Part shown: positions 1-8,263 of the stretch, in pieces
Layout of the letters: each line of letters opens with the position of its first letter
How positions within the stretch are numbered: position 1 is the first letter of the stretch
DNA from: an uncultured Tateyamaria sp.
Lineage (GTDB): Bacteria > Pseudomonadota > Alphaproteobacteria > Rhodobacterales > Rhodobacteraceae
Length of the DNA: 51,276 bases
Assembly (NCBI GenBank): GCA_947501275.1
Contig: CANMVD010000014.1
Location: 1-51,276 of the forward strand
Direction: 5' to 3'
Translations under genes and position numbers: made by a program
Notes under the pieces: generated by a model
What the model was told of the DNA's origin: nothing
What the model saw: the letters and a program-made list of their open reading frames with translations, nothing else
Database searches by the model: none

Positions 1-77
1 GCATCATAAGCGCCATAAATACTGGGGGCGGCAATCGTGATGGTGATGGTTCCATTGATACCATCAACTTCGATCTC
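1..77. repeat. Terminal direct repeat (left copy)
   Basis: These 77 bases are identical to the last 77 bases of the window. A perfect end overlap of this kind is what an assembler leaves when it closes a circle, so this is one copy of a single stretch, not a biological repeat. It lies inside a minus-strand coding sequence that reads through the junction without a break. Confidence 0.96.
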
Positions 78-467
78 GTCCTCAGCCGTACTCGTGAGGC
101 TAAAGGGGGAGGCCGGAATGATGGATTTGACATCACTGCTCGCCCCCGGTCCGGCGGCGTTTTGCGCACGGATTGTAATATCCAGCGCCTGCCCCACGGC
201 AAAGGAAACCGGGACATCAAAACTGCCCGTCGCCGGGGGTGTCAGAAAGTCGACCCACCCAGCACCATCAATGTTGTGCTGCACACTTGTCAGAGGGCTG
301 CCCAAGCTGGATGGCAGGGCATTGAGCGAGATCTGAACGCGATCTCCCATACCCGGATCGCTCAGGGTCCATTCCCCTACCTCAAAGGCTTCGGGCACAT
401 CAGCAAGGGCCAAGACCTCTGCCAAAGTGGTCCCGCCAATGCCGCAAGACATGGCAATCGTGCTCAT
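1..467 (-). CDS. Ig-like repeat surface protein, N-terminal part (crosses the circle junction)
   Basis: N-terminal part of a 550-aa protein that continues across the junction into 50014-51199. The start is ATG at 467-465, which overlaps the TGA of the upstream gene (ATGA), so translation is probably coupled. The first ~150 residues read MSTIAMSCGIGGTTLAEVLA and then beta-rich, Gly/Asp/Thr-rich sequence with alternating hydrophobic residues, as in Ig-like or fibronectin-like domains. There is no signal peptide and no enzyme motif. Frame is kept across the junction: 467 + 1186 bases = 551 codons including the stop. Together with its operon partners it may form the shaft of a surface or phage-type spike. 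The fibre role is inferred. Confidence 0.85.
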   Translation of the reverse strand, partial: MSTIAMSCGIGGTTLAEVLALADVPEAFEVGEWTLSDPGMGDRVQISLNALPSSLGSPLTSVQHNIDGAGWVDFLTPPATGSFDVPVSFAVGQALDITIRAQNAAGPGASSDVKSIIPASPFSLTSTAEDEIEVDGINGTITITIAAPSIYGAYD

Positions 468-721
468 GCCAGGCCCACAATTCCGCCTGCAGTCGTGCCT
501 GTCGCGAGGATCTGGCGCACCCGGATCGGAAACGGCACACCTGCGGCAACAAAGATGCGCCCCGTATCACCATGAACCGTTACCACCTGAATATAGCCGG
601 ACGTTTCAACAGTGACTGCACGGGTGACAAGAGCAAGATCCGTGACATCGTCCGGAGTGACCTCAACCAAACGTGTCGCGGGACTTTCCAGGCCCGGCGT
701 ATAATCTTCAAACAGATCCAT
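464..721 (-). CDS. Small spike-base-like protein (RcGTA Rcc01079-like)
   Basis: 85-aa protein. The start is ATG at 721 because AGGG lies nine bases upstream; a GTG at 727 sits too close to that site. The sequence ends R-V-R-Q-I-L-A-T-G-T-T-A-G-G-I-V-G-L-A, after a central R-A-V-T-V-E-T-S-G-Y-I-Q-V-V-T-V segment. From memory this matches the layout of the short spike base family named after Rcc01079 of the Rhodobacter capsulatus gene transfer agent, whose head spikes bind capsule. It is the first gene of a three-gene operon with an Ig-like and a beta-helix protein. No other phage or GTA genes are present. The family match is probable rather than certain. Confidence 0.65.
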   Translation of the reverse strand: MDLFEDYTPGLESPATRLVEVTPDDVTDLALVTRAVTVETSGYIQVVTVHGDTGRIFVAAGVPFPIRVRQILATGTTAGGIVGLA

Positions 722-955
722 TTGCACTGCCCTTTCAAAGAGGTGTCACTGACGCTAAAAGTTGGGTGAAGATGCCGAACTCTCATTAACCATGACTTAC
801 CCCACCGAACGCAGCCGATAACCCTTTGACCGTCCTGCCGCTTTCTGCTCCATGCCCTTCAGGATCAACGGCATTTGCACGCAAAAAGACACAAAACAGC
901 CATCTTAAATTATGATTGTGCTGCACCGTGTATTGGGTGGACCACCAAAGAAGGC

Positions 956-960
956 AGGAG
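956..960 (+). promoter_or_regulatory. Ribosome binding site that fixes a TTG start
   Basis: AGGAG, six bases before TTG at 967. The next in-frame ATG (976) is 15 bases away, so the TTG is the more likely start of the WecG/TagA-type gene. Confidence 0.6.
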
Positions 961-966
961 CGCCGC

Positions 967-1776
967 TTGACCAAAATGATTTGGACACCAGCAGACCAGA
1001 AAGACGGGTCTGTAACGGTGACAGTGCCGTCTCAAAGCGCGCTGCTGGCTGATCTGCGCGCGCGGCTGGAAATGCAGGCAGGGTTTTCTGTCGCAACACT
1101 CAATCTCGATCACGTCGTCAAGCTCCGTCAGAGTCGACCCTTTCGGGCCGCATATGGGCAACAAACACATGTGACTGCGGATGGACGACCTGTTGTGTGG
1201 CTGTCCCGCCTTGCTGGCCAGCCGGTCGAATTGGTGACAGGCTCCGACCTTGTTGATCCCATGATTCAGCTGTGCGCCGATATGTCGGCACCTATTGCTC
1301 TATTCGGCTCGACAGACAGCGTTCTGCAAACAGCATCGACAACCCTGCAAAAGCGATACCCCGATCTTTCAGTTGCCGCAGCCATTGCCCCACCTATGGG
1401 TTTTGATCCAACTGGGCCAGAAGCTGGCGCGATGCTTGAGGCAATTGCACGGTCCGGTGCACGGGTATGTTTCTTGGCTCTGGGGGCTCCGAAACAAGAA
1501 ATTCTGGCTGCGCGGGCGTTCAAGGCCCATCCGCATATGGGGTTTTTGTCCATTGGGGCGAGCCTTGATTTCATCGCGGGAACGCAAGTGCGCGCGCCGC
1601 GGATCTTTCGGATGATGGCGATGGAATGGCTGTGGCGGTTGCTGCGCAATCCACGGCGACTTGCGGGGCGCTATGCTGCCTGTCTTGTCATTTTGCCAAG
1701 CCTGCTGATGAGGGCTGGGAAAGCCCGGCGCGTGGCCACTCTTCAGGGCACACTTGGCCAAAGCGACACCTCATGA
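967..1776 (+). CDS. WecG/TagA/CpsF-family glycosyltransferase (GT26)
   Basis: 269-aa cytoplasmic, membrane-associated glycosyltransferase of the WecG/TagA/CpsF family, which adds a sugar such as ManNAcA or a related residue to an undecaprenyl-linked acceptor. Family marks are T-L-N-L-D-H-V-V near the N-terminus, H-V-T-A-D-G-R-P-V-V-W-L, the L-G-A-P-K-Q-E loop, the G-A-S-L-D-F-I-A-G block and the C-terminal M-E-W-L-W-R-L-L-R-N-P-R-R-L-A-G-R-Y stretch. The start is taken as TTG at 967. Its TGA overlaps the ATG of the polymerase gene (ATGA). It opens a five-gene plus-strand operon for repeat-unit assembly. The family is clear; the sugar is not predictable. Confidence 0.92.
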   Translation: MTKMIWTPADQKDGSVTVTVPSQSALLADLRARLEMQAGFSVATLNLDHVVKLRQSRPFRAAYGQQTHVTADGRPVVWLSRLAGQPVELVTGSDLVDPMIQLCADMSAPIALFGSTDSVLQTASTTLQKRYPDLSVAAAIAPPMGFDPTGPEAGAMLEAIARSGARVCFLALGAPKQEILAARAFKAHPHMGFLSIGASLDFIAGTQVRAPRIFRMMAMEWLWRLLRNPRRLAGRYAACLVILPSLLMRAGKARRVATLQGTLGQSDTS

Positions 1777-3266
1777 TTTCTGTTGCCCTCATTTGCTGGC
1801 CGATCCTGACGATCATTCTGGCACGGGTGTTGCCTTGGCCAAACGTGGTCGTCACATCGCTGATCGGTGGGTATTTGTTGTTGCCCGAACGCGGCGGGCT
1901 TGACTTGCCATTGCTGCCTCCGTTCGAGAAAGACACGATCCCCTGCCTCGTCCTGTTCTTTTTGGCCCTCATCCTGCGGCCCGGAGAGCAAAGCGGGCGT
2001 GGGAAGGAAGCCCTGGCCATCACCGTGCAAAAGGGGTGGCGCCCAAAATTGGTGGTGGGCCAGATCATGTTGCTGATGCTCATAGCCGGCGGCCTGCTGA
2101 CAGCACTGACCAACTCCGATCCCCTGCGCTTTGAAGCATCTGGCCTGAATATACCGGGCCTCAGCCTTTATGACGGATTTTCGAATATTGTGCGCTCTGT
2201 AGCCATTATCGTCCCAATTTTGTTAGGGCGGAAATATCTTGCAAACCCGCAAGCGCACAGAGTGCTGCTGATTGCACTGGTCATCGCAGGGTTGGGGTAT
2301 TCTTTGCTCGCGCTTATTGAAATACGTCTGTCTCCGCAGGTTAACCGTTGGGTCTACGGGTTTTTCCCGCACAGTTGGGCCCAACATATCCGCGACGGTG
2401 GGTTTCGCCCGCTCGTGTTCTTGCAACATGGTCTTTTGCTGGCAATTTTCTTTGCAATGACAATTCTGGCAGCGATCGGATTGCATCGATCCGAACCCCA
2501 AAAACGAGGGCGCTGGCTGCTGGCAGGGGGATGGTTGTTGTTGACGCTCCTGCTCAGTAACTCTCTGGGCGCCTTCGTCATTGCTATGCTTTTTCTGCCC
2601 GTCGTATTTTTGATGAGGATTCAGGCTCAGCTTCTCTTTGCGGGCATTATTGCAGGGATTGTGTTGGTTTACCCATTGCTGCGCGGAGCCGGATTGGTGC
2701 CGACGGATCGCATTGTCTCGATTGCGACATCCTACAGCGAAGAGCGCGCAAGCTCACTGCAGTTCCGTCTCAGAAACGAGGACGCGCTGCTTGAACGCGC
2801 CAATGAAAGGCCTCTTTTCGGATGGGGACCCTATGGGCGTAACCGTATTTACGATGAACTGGGCAGAGACCAATCCGTTGTGGATGGCGCTTGGATCGTG
2901 GTGATCGGGCAGGGGGGCTGGCTACGCTATCTGGCGGAGTTTGGCCTGTTGGGCATACCGCTCATTCTATTTGCATTGGGGCGACGACGATATGATGTGG
3001 ATCAGGTAACAACCTGTCTCTGCCTGATACTGGCCGCCAACATGGTCGACATGATCCCGAACGCCGGGCGCTCCCCAATCACGTGGCTGATCGTCGGAGC
3101 GCTTTTGGGGCGTCTTGAACTGGGCAAAGCCATTGCACCGGCAACGGCGCAACAGGCCGAAAAGGTGACAAAACGACCAAGTTTGGCCATGGCACGCGAT
3201 CCGGTGTCACCCTATACCCGACAAGGCAATCGCCATCATCGCAAACATCTTGCGCGGAAGTCTTGA
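1773..3266 (+). CDS. Wzy-like O-antigen/EPS polymerase membrane protein
   Basis: 497-aa inner-membrane protein with roughly 10-12 hydrophobic segments and a large hydrophilic loop around residues 320-390 (A-T-S-Y-S-E-E-R-A-S-S-L-Q-F-R, then R-P-L-F-G-W-G-P-Y-G-R). That layout is typical of the O-antigen polymerase/ligase superfamily, and the W-G-P-Y-G motif in the loop is often seen in Wzy-like proteins. The ATG at 1773 overlaps the previous stop, which decides the start even though the frame is open further upstream. Expected role: joining lipid-linked repeat units in the periplasm. A ligase role is possible, but a Wzz/kinase pair and a flippase on the same plasmid favour polymerase. Confidence 0.85.
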   Translation: MISVALICWPILTIILARVLPWPNVVVTSLIGGYLLLPERGGLDLPLLPPFEKDTIPCLVLFFLALILRPGEQSGRGKEALAITVQKGWRPKLVVGQIMLLMLIAGGLLTALTNSDPLRFEASGLNIPGLSLYDGFSNIVRSVAIIVPILLGRKYLANPQAHRVLLIALVIAGLGYSLLALIEIRLSPQVNRWVYGFFPHSWAQHIRDGGFRPLVFLQHGLLLAIFFAMTILAAIGLHRSEPQKRGRWLLAGGWLLLTLLLSNSLGAFVIAMLFLPVVFLMRIQAQLLFAGIIAGIVLVYPLLRGAGLVPTDRIVSIATSYSEERASSLQFRLRNEDALLERANERPLFGWGPYGRNRIYDELGRDQSVVDGAWIVVIGQGGWLRYLAEFGLLGIPLILFALGRRRYDVDQVTTCLCLILAANMVDMIPNAGRSPITWLIVGALLGRLELGKAIAPATAQQAEKVTKRPSLAMARDPVSPYTRQGNRHHRKHLARKS

Positions 3267-3267
3267 G

Positions 3268-4236
3268 ATGACACACCAGCTCGTCGTTTCCATCATCAAT
3301 TACCGCACTGCAGATATGACGCTGGACTGCGTTCGCTCTGTTCTTGAGGACATTGGTGATCTGGACGTGCAGGTGGTCGTTGTCGACAATCTGTCCCAGG
3401 ATGGATCTGTCGAAAAGATCACTGACTGGATCGCTGCCCAACCCACAGGCACCCCGGTGCGCCTTGTATGTTCGGAAACGAACTCCGGCTTTTCGGGAGG
3501 ACACAATATTGGCATGGCAACACTGCCAGCCGCCTATTATCTGGTTCTGAACTCCGATGCTCACGTGCGGCCCGGATGCCTGCACGCACTGCTTGACGCC
3601 GCCGATACACACCCCGATGCCGGGCTCTATGCACCGCAGATCGAACACGAGGACGGCACAGTTCAAGAAAGCTGCTTTCGCCTGCACACCCCGATCAGCG
3701 AACTTATCCGTGGCGCCAATTCAGGTCCCGTTACCCTAATATTCCAGCGTTGGACAATTCCGCTGGGAACCCACCCCGACCCTGATCAGATCGGATGGGC
3801 CAGCTTTGCCTGCATCCTTTTGAACGGGCGCATGGTGCAGGAAATAGGCCCAATGGACGAAGGGTACTTCCTTTACTTTGAGGACGCCGAATATTGCCTA
3901 CGTGCGCGCCGTGCCGGATGGCGCATCCAGCGTGTACCCAAGGCGCGCATGGTCCACTTTCGTGGTGGCAGTGCACCCGTCAAGGCCAAGGCAAAAGCCC
4001 GCGCCCGTTTGCCCGCCTATTATTACAGCTCGCGCACCCGCTTTTTCTTTCAGGCCCATGGGCACTTGGGGTTGTGGGCTGCCAACCTGATGTGGGCCGC
4101 GGGACGCGCCCTGGCATTGGCCAGACGTCTGATGGGACGCAAATTTGACAATGCCAAGGCCGGGGAGGGACGAGACATCTGGACCAATGTGCTGCACCCT
4201 CTGGGCTCGTCCCACAAGCCCAACGAACCTGTGTGA
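3268..4236 (+). CDS. Glycosyltransferase family 2 (rhamnosyltransferase-like)
   Basis: 322-aa GT2 enzyme. It has the GT-A opening V-S-I-I-N-Y-R-T near residue 6, V-V-V-D-N-L-S-Q-D-G-S (~39-49), N-S-G-F-S-G-G-H-N-I-G-M and the L-N-S-D-A-H metal-binding (DXD-like) motif. A later G-Y-F-L-Y-F-E-D-A-E-Y-C-L-R-A-R block is typical of rhamnosyltransferase-like members. The start ATG at 3268, one base after the upstream TGA, is preceded by GGAAG. A Lys/Arg/Ala-rich stretch follows the catalytic domain. It transfers one sugar of the repeat unit at the cytoplasmic face; donor unknown. Confidence 0.93.
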   Translation: MTHQLVVSIINYRTADMTLDCVRSVLEDIGDLDVQVVVVDNLSQDGSVEKITDWIAAQPTGTPVRLVCSETNSGFSGGHNIGMATLPAAYYLVLNSDAHVRPGCLHALLDAADTHPDAGLYAPQIEHEDGTVQESCFRLHTPISELIRGANSGPVTLIFQRWTIPLGTHPDPDQIGWASFACILLNGRMVQEIGPMDEGYFLYFEDAEYCLRARRAGWRIQRVPKARMVHFRGGSAPVKAKAKARARLPAYYYSSRTRFFFQAHGHLGLWAANLMWAAGRALALARRLMGRKFDNAKAGEGRDIWTNVLHPLGSSHKPNEPV

Positions 4237-4245
4237 GGGGACGAT

Positions 4246-5085
4246 ATGCAGGGTCCGGATTTTATCATTATTGGCGCCATGAAATGTGGTACCTCAACAC
4301 TTGCCGCCCAGCTTGGGCAGCAAAACGGTGTCTTCCTGACAACACCGAAAGAGCCAAACTTTTTTTCCGATGACGACGTGTTTGCCCGTGGGCTGCCCTG
4401 GTACAAAGCGCTCTTTGATGGAGCCGCGACCGGGGACATCAAGGGCGAAGCCAGCACCCATTACACCAAACTGCCAACCCACCCCGATACCGTGGCGCGC
4501 ATGACAGCCGTTCTGCCCCGCCTGAGGCTTGTCTACATGGTGCGCGATCCAGTCCAGCGGGCGGTGTCGCATTTCATCCACGAATGGACAGAGCGGCGCA
4601 TGAGCGGGGATCTGGACAGCGCGGTGCAGGCTTATCCTGAACTGGTCGAATATGGTCTCTATGCCAAGCAAATCACGCCTTTTATTGATGCCTACGGGGT
4701 CGACGCGATCTGTCTGACCAGCCTTGAACGGCTCAAGGCCAACCCCGAGGGCGAGCTTGTGCGCATCGCCCATCACGTCGGACTGGAAGGGCAGGCGATC
4801 TGGCAAGACGAGCTGGGCGCGCAAAACGTCTCGGGCGAGCGTGTCAGAAAATTGCCCCTGCATAGTCTTTTGATCGACAACCCTGTAGCACGCGGCCTGC
4901 GCCGCACGTTGGTCCCCCAAAGCCTGCGCACCCGTTTGGCCAAATCGCGCCAGATGCACGACAGACCCACTCTCAGCCCGGCCAGCAGCGCTGAATTGCG
5001 CGCCCGTTTCGCCCCGGATCAGGCCAGACTGGCAGAACTGTTCCCCGGCATTATAAAGACCGACATGCAGAAAGAGATTTCATGA
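4246..5085 (+). CDS. Sulfotransferase (PAPS-dependent), operon 1
   Basis: 279-aa sulfotransferase. The 5'-phosphosulfate-binding loop is visible at residues ~7-20 (I-I-G-A-M-K-C-G-T-S-T-L), followed by T-P-K-E-P-N-F-F-S. The 3'-phosphate-binding motif is V-Y-M-V-R-D-P-V-Q-R-A-V-S-H-F (~97-111). The family moves sulfate from PAPS to a hydroxyl or amine, here presumably a polysaccharide repeat unit, because the gene sits between two GT2 genes. GAGGGG precedes the ATG. The C-terminus overlaps the next gene by ATGA. It is one of three sulfotransferases on this plasmid. The acceptor sugar is unknown. Confidence 0.92.
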   Translation: MQGPDFIIIGAMKCGTSTLAAQLGQQNGVFLTTPKEPNFFSDDDVFARGLPWYKALFDGAATGDIKGEASTHYTKLPTHPDTVARMTAVLPRLRLVYMVRDPVQRAVSHFIHEWTERRMSGDLDSAVQAYPELVEYGLYAKQITPFIDAYGVDAICLTSLERLKANPEGELVRIAHHVGLEGQAIWQDELGAQNVSGERVRKLPLHSLLIDNPVARGLRRTLVPQSLRTRLAKSRQMHDRPTLSPASSAELRARFAPDQARLAELFPGIIKTDMQKEIS

Positions 5086-6044
5086 GCCGTCCCAAACTCG
5101 CCGCCGTCGCCATCGGGCGCAATGAAGGTGAACGCCTTGTGCGTAGTCTGGCGTCTTTTCAGGGGCGCGTGGACCGTCTGGTTTACGTCGACTCAGGCTC
5201 CACAGATGGCAGTGTCGAGGCGGCTCTGACCGCGGGCGCCGAAGTTGTCGAACTGGACCCGGCCACCCTGTTTACCGTCTCAAGGGCGCGCAATGCCGGG
5301 TTTCAAAAATTGGCCGAAACTGGGGAAAAACCTGACCTTGTGCAATTCGTCGATGGCGATTGCGAGGTGCGCGACGGCTGGCTGGAAACGGCGGCTGCGT
5401 TTTTGGCAGAACATCCGGACGTGGCTGCTGTCAGTGGGCGCCGGCGCGAACGCTATCCAGACGCAACGCTGTGGAACCGTGTGATTGATGCGGAATGGGA
5501 TGCCCCCGTGGGTGAGGCCAAGGCCTGTGCAGGCGATGCGATGATCCGCACGGAAGCGTTCGAAGCGGTCGGCGGGTTTGATCCCGACACAATCGTGGGC
5601 GAAGAGGCGGAAATGTGTGTGCGGATGCGCCGTGCCGGTTGGCGGATCTGGCGGCTGGACGCAGAGATGACGCTGCACGATGTGGCCATGACGAAGGTCT
5701 CGCAGTGGTGGCGTCGCACGCGGCGGGTCGGGTACGGCTATGGCGAGGCGGTGGCGCTGTATGGGGCACCCCCCGAACGCCATAAGGTCCCTGAAACACG
5801 CCGTGCATTGATGTGGGGCATTGGCGTGCCGGCTGTGGCCCTGATCGGGGCGCTCTTCACACCGTGGGCGTTACTGGTGATGCTGGCCTGGCCGGTGCAG
5901 ATGTTGCGCATGATAGCCAAGGGGGAAACGCCGCTCAGATCGACCTTCCTCGTTCTGGGGAAGCTGCCCGAGGCCTTGGGCATCATCGAGTTCTGGTACA
6001 AACACTGGACGTCCGCCGAGCGCAAACGCATTGACTACAAGTGA
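5082..6044 (+). CDS. Glycosyltransferase family 2 with C-terminal membrane helices
   Basis: 320-aa GT2 enzyme. The GT-A domain spans residues 1-220, with V-A-I-G-R-N-E-G-E-R-L near residue 10, V-Y-V-D-S-G-S-T-D-G-S (~35-45), Q-F-V-D-G-D-C-E-V as the DXD motif, and G-E-E-A-E-M-C-V-R-M-R as the acceptor-side acidic motif. Two or three hydrophobic helices (residues ~245-290) probably tether it to the inner membrane. It is the last gene of the plus-strand operon; its ATG overlaps the sulfotransferase stop. The convergent flippase gene ends only 16 bases away. Confidence 0.92.
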   Translation: MSRPKLAAVAIGRNEGERLVRSLASFQGRVDRLVYVDSGSTDGSVEAALTAGAEVVELDPATLFTVSRARNAGFQKLAETGEKPDLVQFVDGDCEVRDGWLETAAAFLAEHPDVAAVSGRRRERYPDATLWNRVIDAEWDAPVGEAKACAGDAMIRTEAFEAVGGFDPDTIVGEEAEMCVRMRRAGWRIWRLDAEMTLHDVAMTKVSQWWRRTRRVGYGYGEAVALYGAPPERHKVPETRRALMWGIGVPAVALIGALFTPWALLVMLAWPVQMLRMIAKGETPLRSTFLVLGKLPEALGIIEFWYKHWTSAERKRIDYK

Positions 6045-6060
6045 TATCTGGCCCTGCGGG

Positions 6061-7509
6061 TCACTCGAAAATCTGATGTATCAGGTCGGCTGACAGATAA
6101 GATGGTGGGATATCCAGCGTCCATAATGTAACCAAATACACCCCAACGACGATGGCAAAAGATAAGATGTCCAACCATACTGTTGCATAGCCACGTTGGG
6201 TTGCGATTGCGATGTTGACGAAGAACATCAGACTCATTGCCAACCCAACACCGATCAGACTCCCCACCAGGCCAAGGATCGTAAAGCCCAATACGATCCC
6301 TACGGCAGTTCCTGCCGCCCAGATAAACATCAGGAACGCATGCAGGTCGCTGCGGCCTTCGGCCACAAGCAGGTTCTGATAAGTTGTCGACAAGGTCGGT
6401 ATGGCCATGTTCAGCGCCATCAGTGCCAGAATGATGCCAGCTCCTGCATACCTGTCATCATAAAGCAGGTCGATAATGGGCTGAGCAACGAACGAAACAA
6501 TAAAGAACATCGGAAACGCCAGTACGATTGTGAACAAGCGCACTTTCCGCAGCACCCGCGGCAATTGCTCTGGACGCTCACGCATGATCTCGGAGAAGGA
6601 CGGCAGCAGTATCGTGTTCAGCAGTTTCTTCAGCAATTCGTTCGGGACAGATGCCAGCAACGTGGAAATCGAAAGGAGACCTATCACCTCAAGCGGAAAC
6701 AGAGCGCCAAATATGCCCTGCTGGCCCCGCCCGCCCAAGAAAGTGAAGAACGTCGCCAGAAGGATCCATTTCCCAAAACTGACGATCTCGCGCAGTGCCT
6801 GCGGTTCAAACGTGAAACGGTGGGTGTATTTTGGCAAAACCACATGGGACAAACTGACCGTCATCACAGTGCTCAGAACGGCGCCGATTGCGAGGGCCCA
6901 GACCGACTGTAATTGCCATGCCATGAAGACAGTCACGACAAGAGCAACGAGTTGCGACGTGAGTCTGAGCAATGTGACGTATTTGATCATCAGCTTGCGG
7001 TCCGCGACAGCAATCGCAATAGACTGAAATCCTCCGATCAATGCAGACAATGCCAGGACACAAACGAGGGGGAAGAGAACCGGTTGATCATACAAAACTG
7101 CCGCTGGCCAAGCCACAAGACAGCATAGTCCCGTCACTATCGTTCCACGGACAATCTGTATGCTCCATGCCGTTTGCAGGAATACCGGATCCTCTCCACG
7201 CGTACTCCGGACAACCGATGCCCTGACGCCAACGTCACTCAGCATGACGATCCCACCGGTAAAGACCTGGGCAAGCGCAATAAGCCCGAAGACTTCAGGG
7301 CTCAGGATACGGGTCAGAATAAGGTTTGAAACCAGGCGTAAGCCACTGTTGCTCCCAAACCAGATAAGGGTCCAGATCCCCGCGTTACCGACTTTTCGCC
7401 CTAGTACGCCGGACCCTAGAATTCTGCGCAGCATACGTACAGACCATGAACTGTGATGGGGGGAACAATCATTCGCACGCTGAAAATGAGCACTCTGTTG
7501 TTTCGACAT
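6061..7509 (-). CDS. Wzx-like oligosaccharide flippase (MOP superfamily)
   Basis: 482-aa integral membrane protein with about 12 hydrophobic segments and the layout of polysaccharide flippases: V-G-N-A-G-I-W-T-L-I-W-F-G-S-N-S-G at the first helix, then L-I-L-T-R-I-L-S-P-E-V-F-G-L-I-A-L-A-Q, a hallmark of the Wzx/RfbX group. Role: moving lipid-linked repeat units to the periplasm for Wzy. ATG 7509 was taken as start; there is a weak GATGAAG upstream, and residue 26 (MLRRILG, position 7434) is an alternative closer to the family N-terminus. It is transcribed alone, convergent with the operon that encodes the polymerase. Confidence 0.9.
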   Translation of the reverse strand: MSKQQSAHFQRANDCSPHHSSWSVRMLRRILGSGVLGRKVGNAGIWTLIWFGSNSGLRLVSNLILTRILSPEVFGLIALAQVFTGGIVMLSDVGVRASVVRSTRGEDPVFLQTAWSIQIVRGTIVTGLCCLVAWPAAVLYDQPVLFPLVCVLALSALIGGFQSIAIAVADRKLMIKYVTLLRLTSQLVALVVTVFMAWQLQSVWALAIGAVLSTVMTVSLSHVVLPKYTHRFTFEPQALREIVSFGKWILLATFFTFLGGRGQQGIFGALFPLEVIGLLSISTLLASVPNELLKKLLNTILLPSFSEIMRERPEQLPRVLRKVRLFTIVLAFPMFFIVSFVAQPIIDLLYDDRYAGAGIILALMALNMAIPTLSTTYQNLLVAEGRSDLHAFLMFIWAAGTAVGIVLGFTILGLVGSLIGVGLAMSLMFFVNIAIATQRGYATVWLDILSFAIVVGVYLVTLWTLDIPPSYLSADLIHQIFE

Positions 7510-7615
7510 GCTTCATCGCAGGACGGCCTACAATAGGCAAGCCGCTATAGACGGCGCAGGTGCTGCATGCATAAATCACAATGGTTGTTGTCTATATAAA
7601 TCTCGGAGAGGTCAC

Positions 7616-8083
7616 ATGAAGCGCAGGACTGTTTTAGGCTTGGCTGCGACAGGCCTTGCAGCAGCTGCGCTGAATTTGCGGTTTGGTCAGGGCGATACCG
7701 GCCACAACATCGCACAAGCACATCGCGTACTGGACAGCGCACGCGCTCATGAGGGGTTGCACACACTCACATCCCGACCGGTACTGGATGCAATGGTCTC
7801 TGCACAAACAGATTTTATGCAGAGCATCAAACGTACCACACATTTGGATGCAGGGGGCAACACACCCGAAAAACGGGCACTACAACTGGGATATACACGC
7901 CAGATTCTTGGAGAAACGCTTGCCGAAACATACGGGCCCGGTGATGAAACAATGGCATATTGGCTGACACATACTGCGACCCGCTCAGTGCTGATGGATC
8001 CCAAAGCCCGGGAATTTGGCCTTGCAATGACACCCGATGTAGATGGCAGGATGTGGTGGGCCGCTGTGGTTGCGGTCCTTTAA
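7616..8083 (+). CDS. Secreted CAP/SCP-domain protein
   Basis: 155-aa exported protein. GGAGAGG precedes ATG 7616, so the longer open frame upstream is ignored. The N-terminus (MKRRTVLGLAATGLAAAALN) is a signal peptide with a twin Arg that could use Tat. The rest follows the CAP (SCP/PR-1) fold: A-H-R-V-L-D-S-A-R-A-H-E-G-L, T-S-R-P-V-L-D-A-M-V-S-A-Q, then T-P-E-K-R-A-L-Q-L-G-Y, I-L-G-E-T-L-A-E, and M-A-Y-W-L-T-H-T-A-T-R-S-V-L-M-D-P-K-A-R-E-F-G-L-A (the GEN...W...H.. pattern). Bacterial CAP proteins are extracellular; their activity is mostly unknown. It stands alone between flippase and acyltransferase genes. Confidence 0.75.
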   Translation: MKRRTVLGLAATGLAAAALNLRFGQGDTGHNIAQAHRVLDSARAHEGLHTLTSRPVLDAMVSAQTDFMQSIKRTTHLDAGGNTPEKRALQLGYTRQILGETLAETYGPGDETMAYWLTHTATRSVLMDPKAREFGLAMTPDVDGRMWWAAVVAVL

Positions 8084-8263
8084 CGAAGGTCTGCCATGGA
8101 TTTCTTGTTTTGAGATAGGGGCATCGTTTGAAACCTGTGACGTGCGATGTGCCTTTGCGCTGTGTTACCTTTTAGGCGCAGGCTTGAATATCCTGCGCGC
8201 CATTACGCGAAAAAGACCAATACTATCTTCCTTTTATAGAAAAAACGCTCCTCTGTTCTGCCG

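Noticed and set aside
6196..6912. 238-codon plus-strand open frame
   Set aside because: Lies fully antisense to the flippase gene; composition is His/Gln/Arg-rich with no family resemblance.
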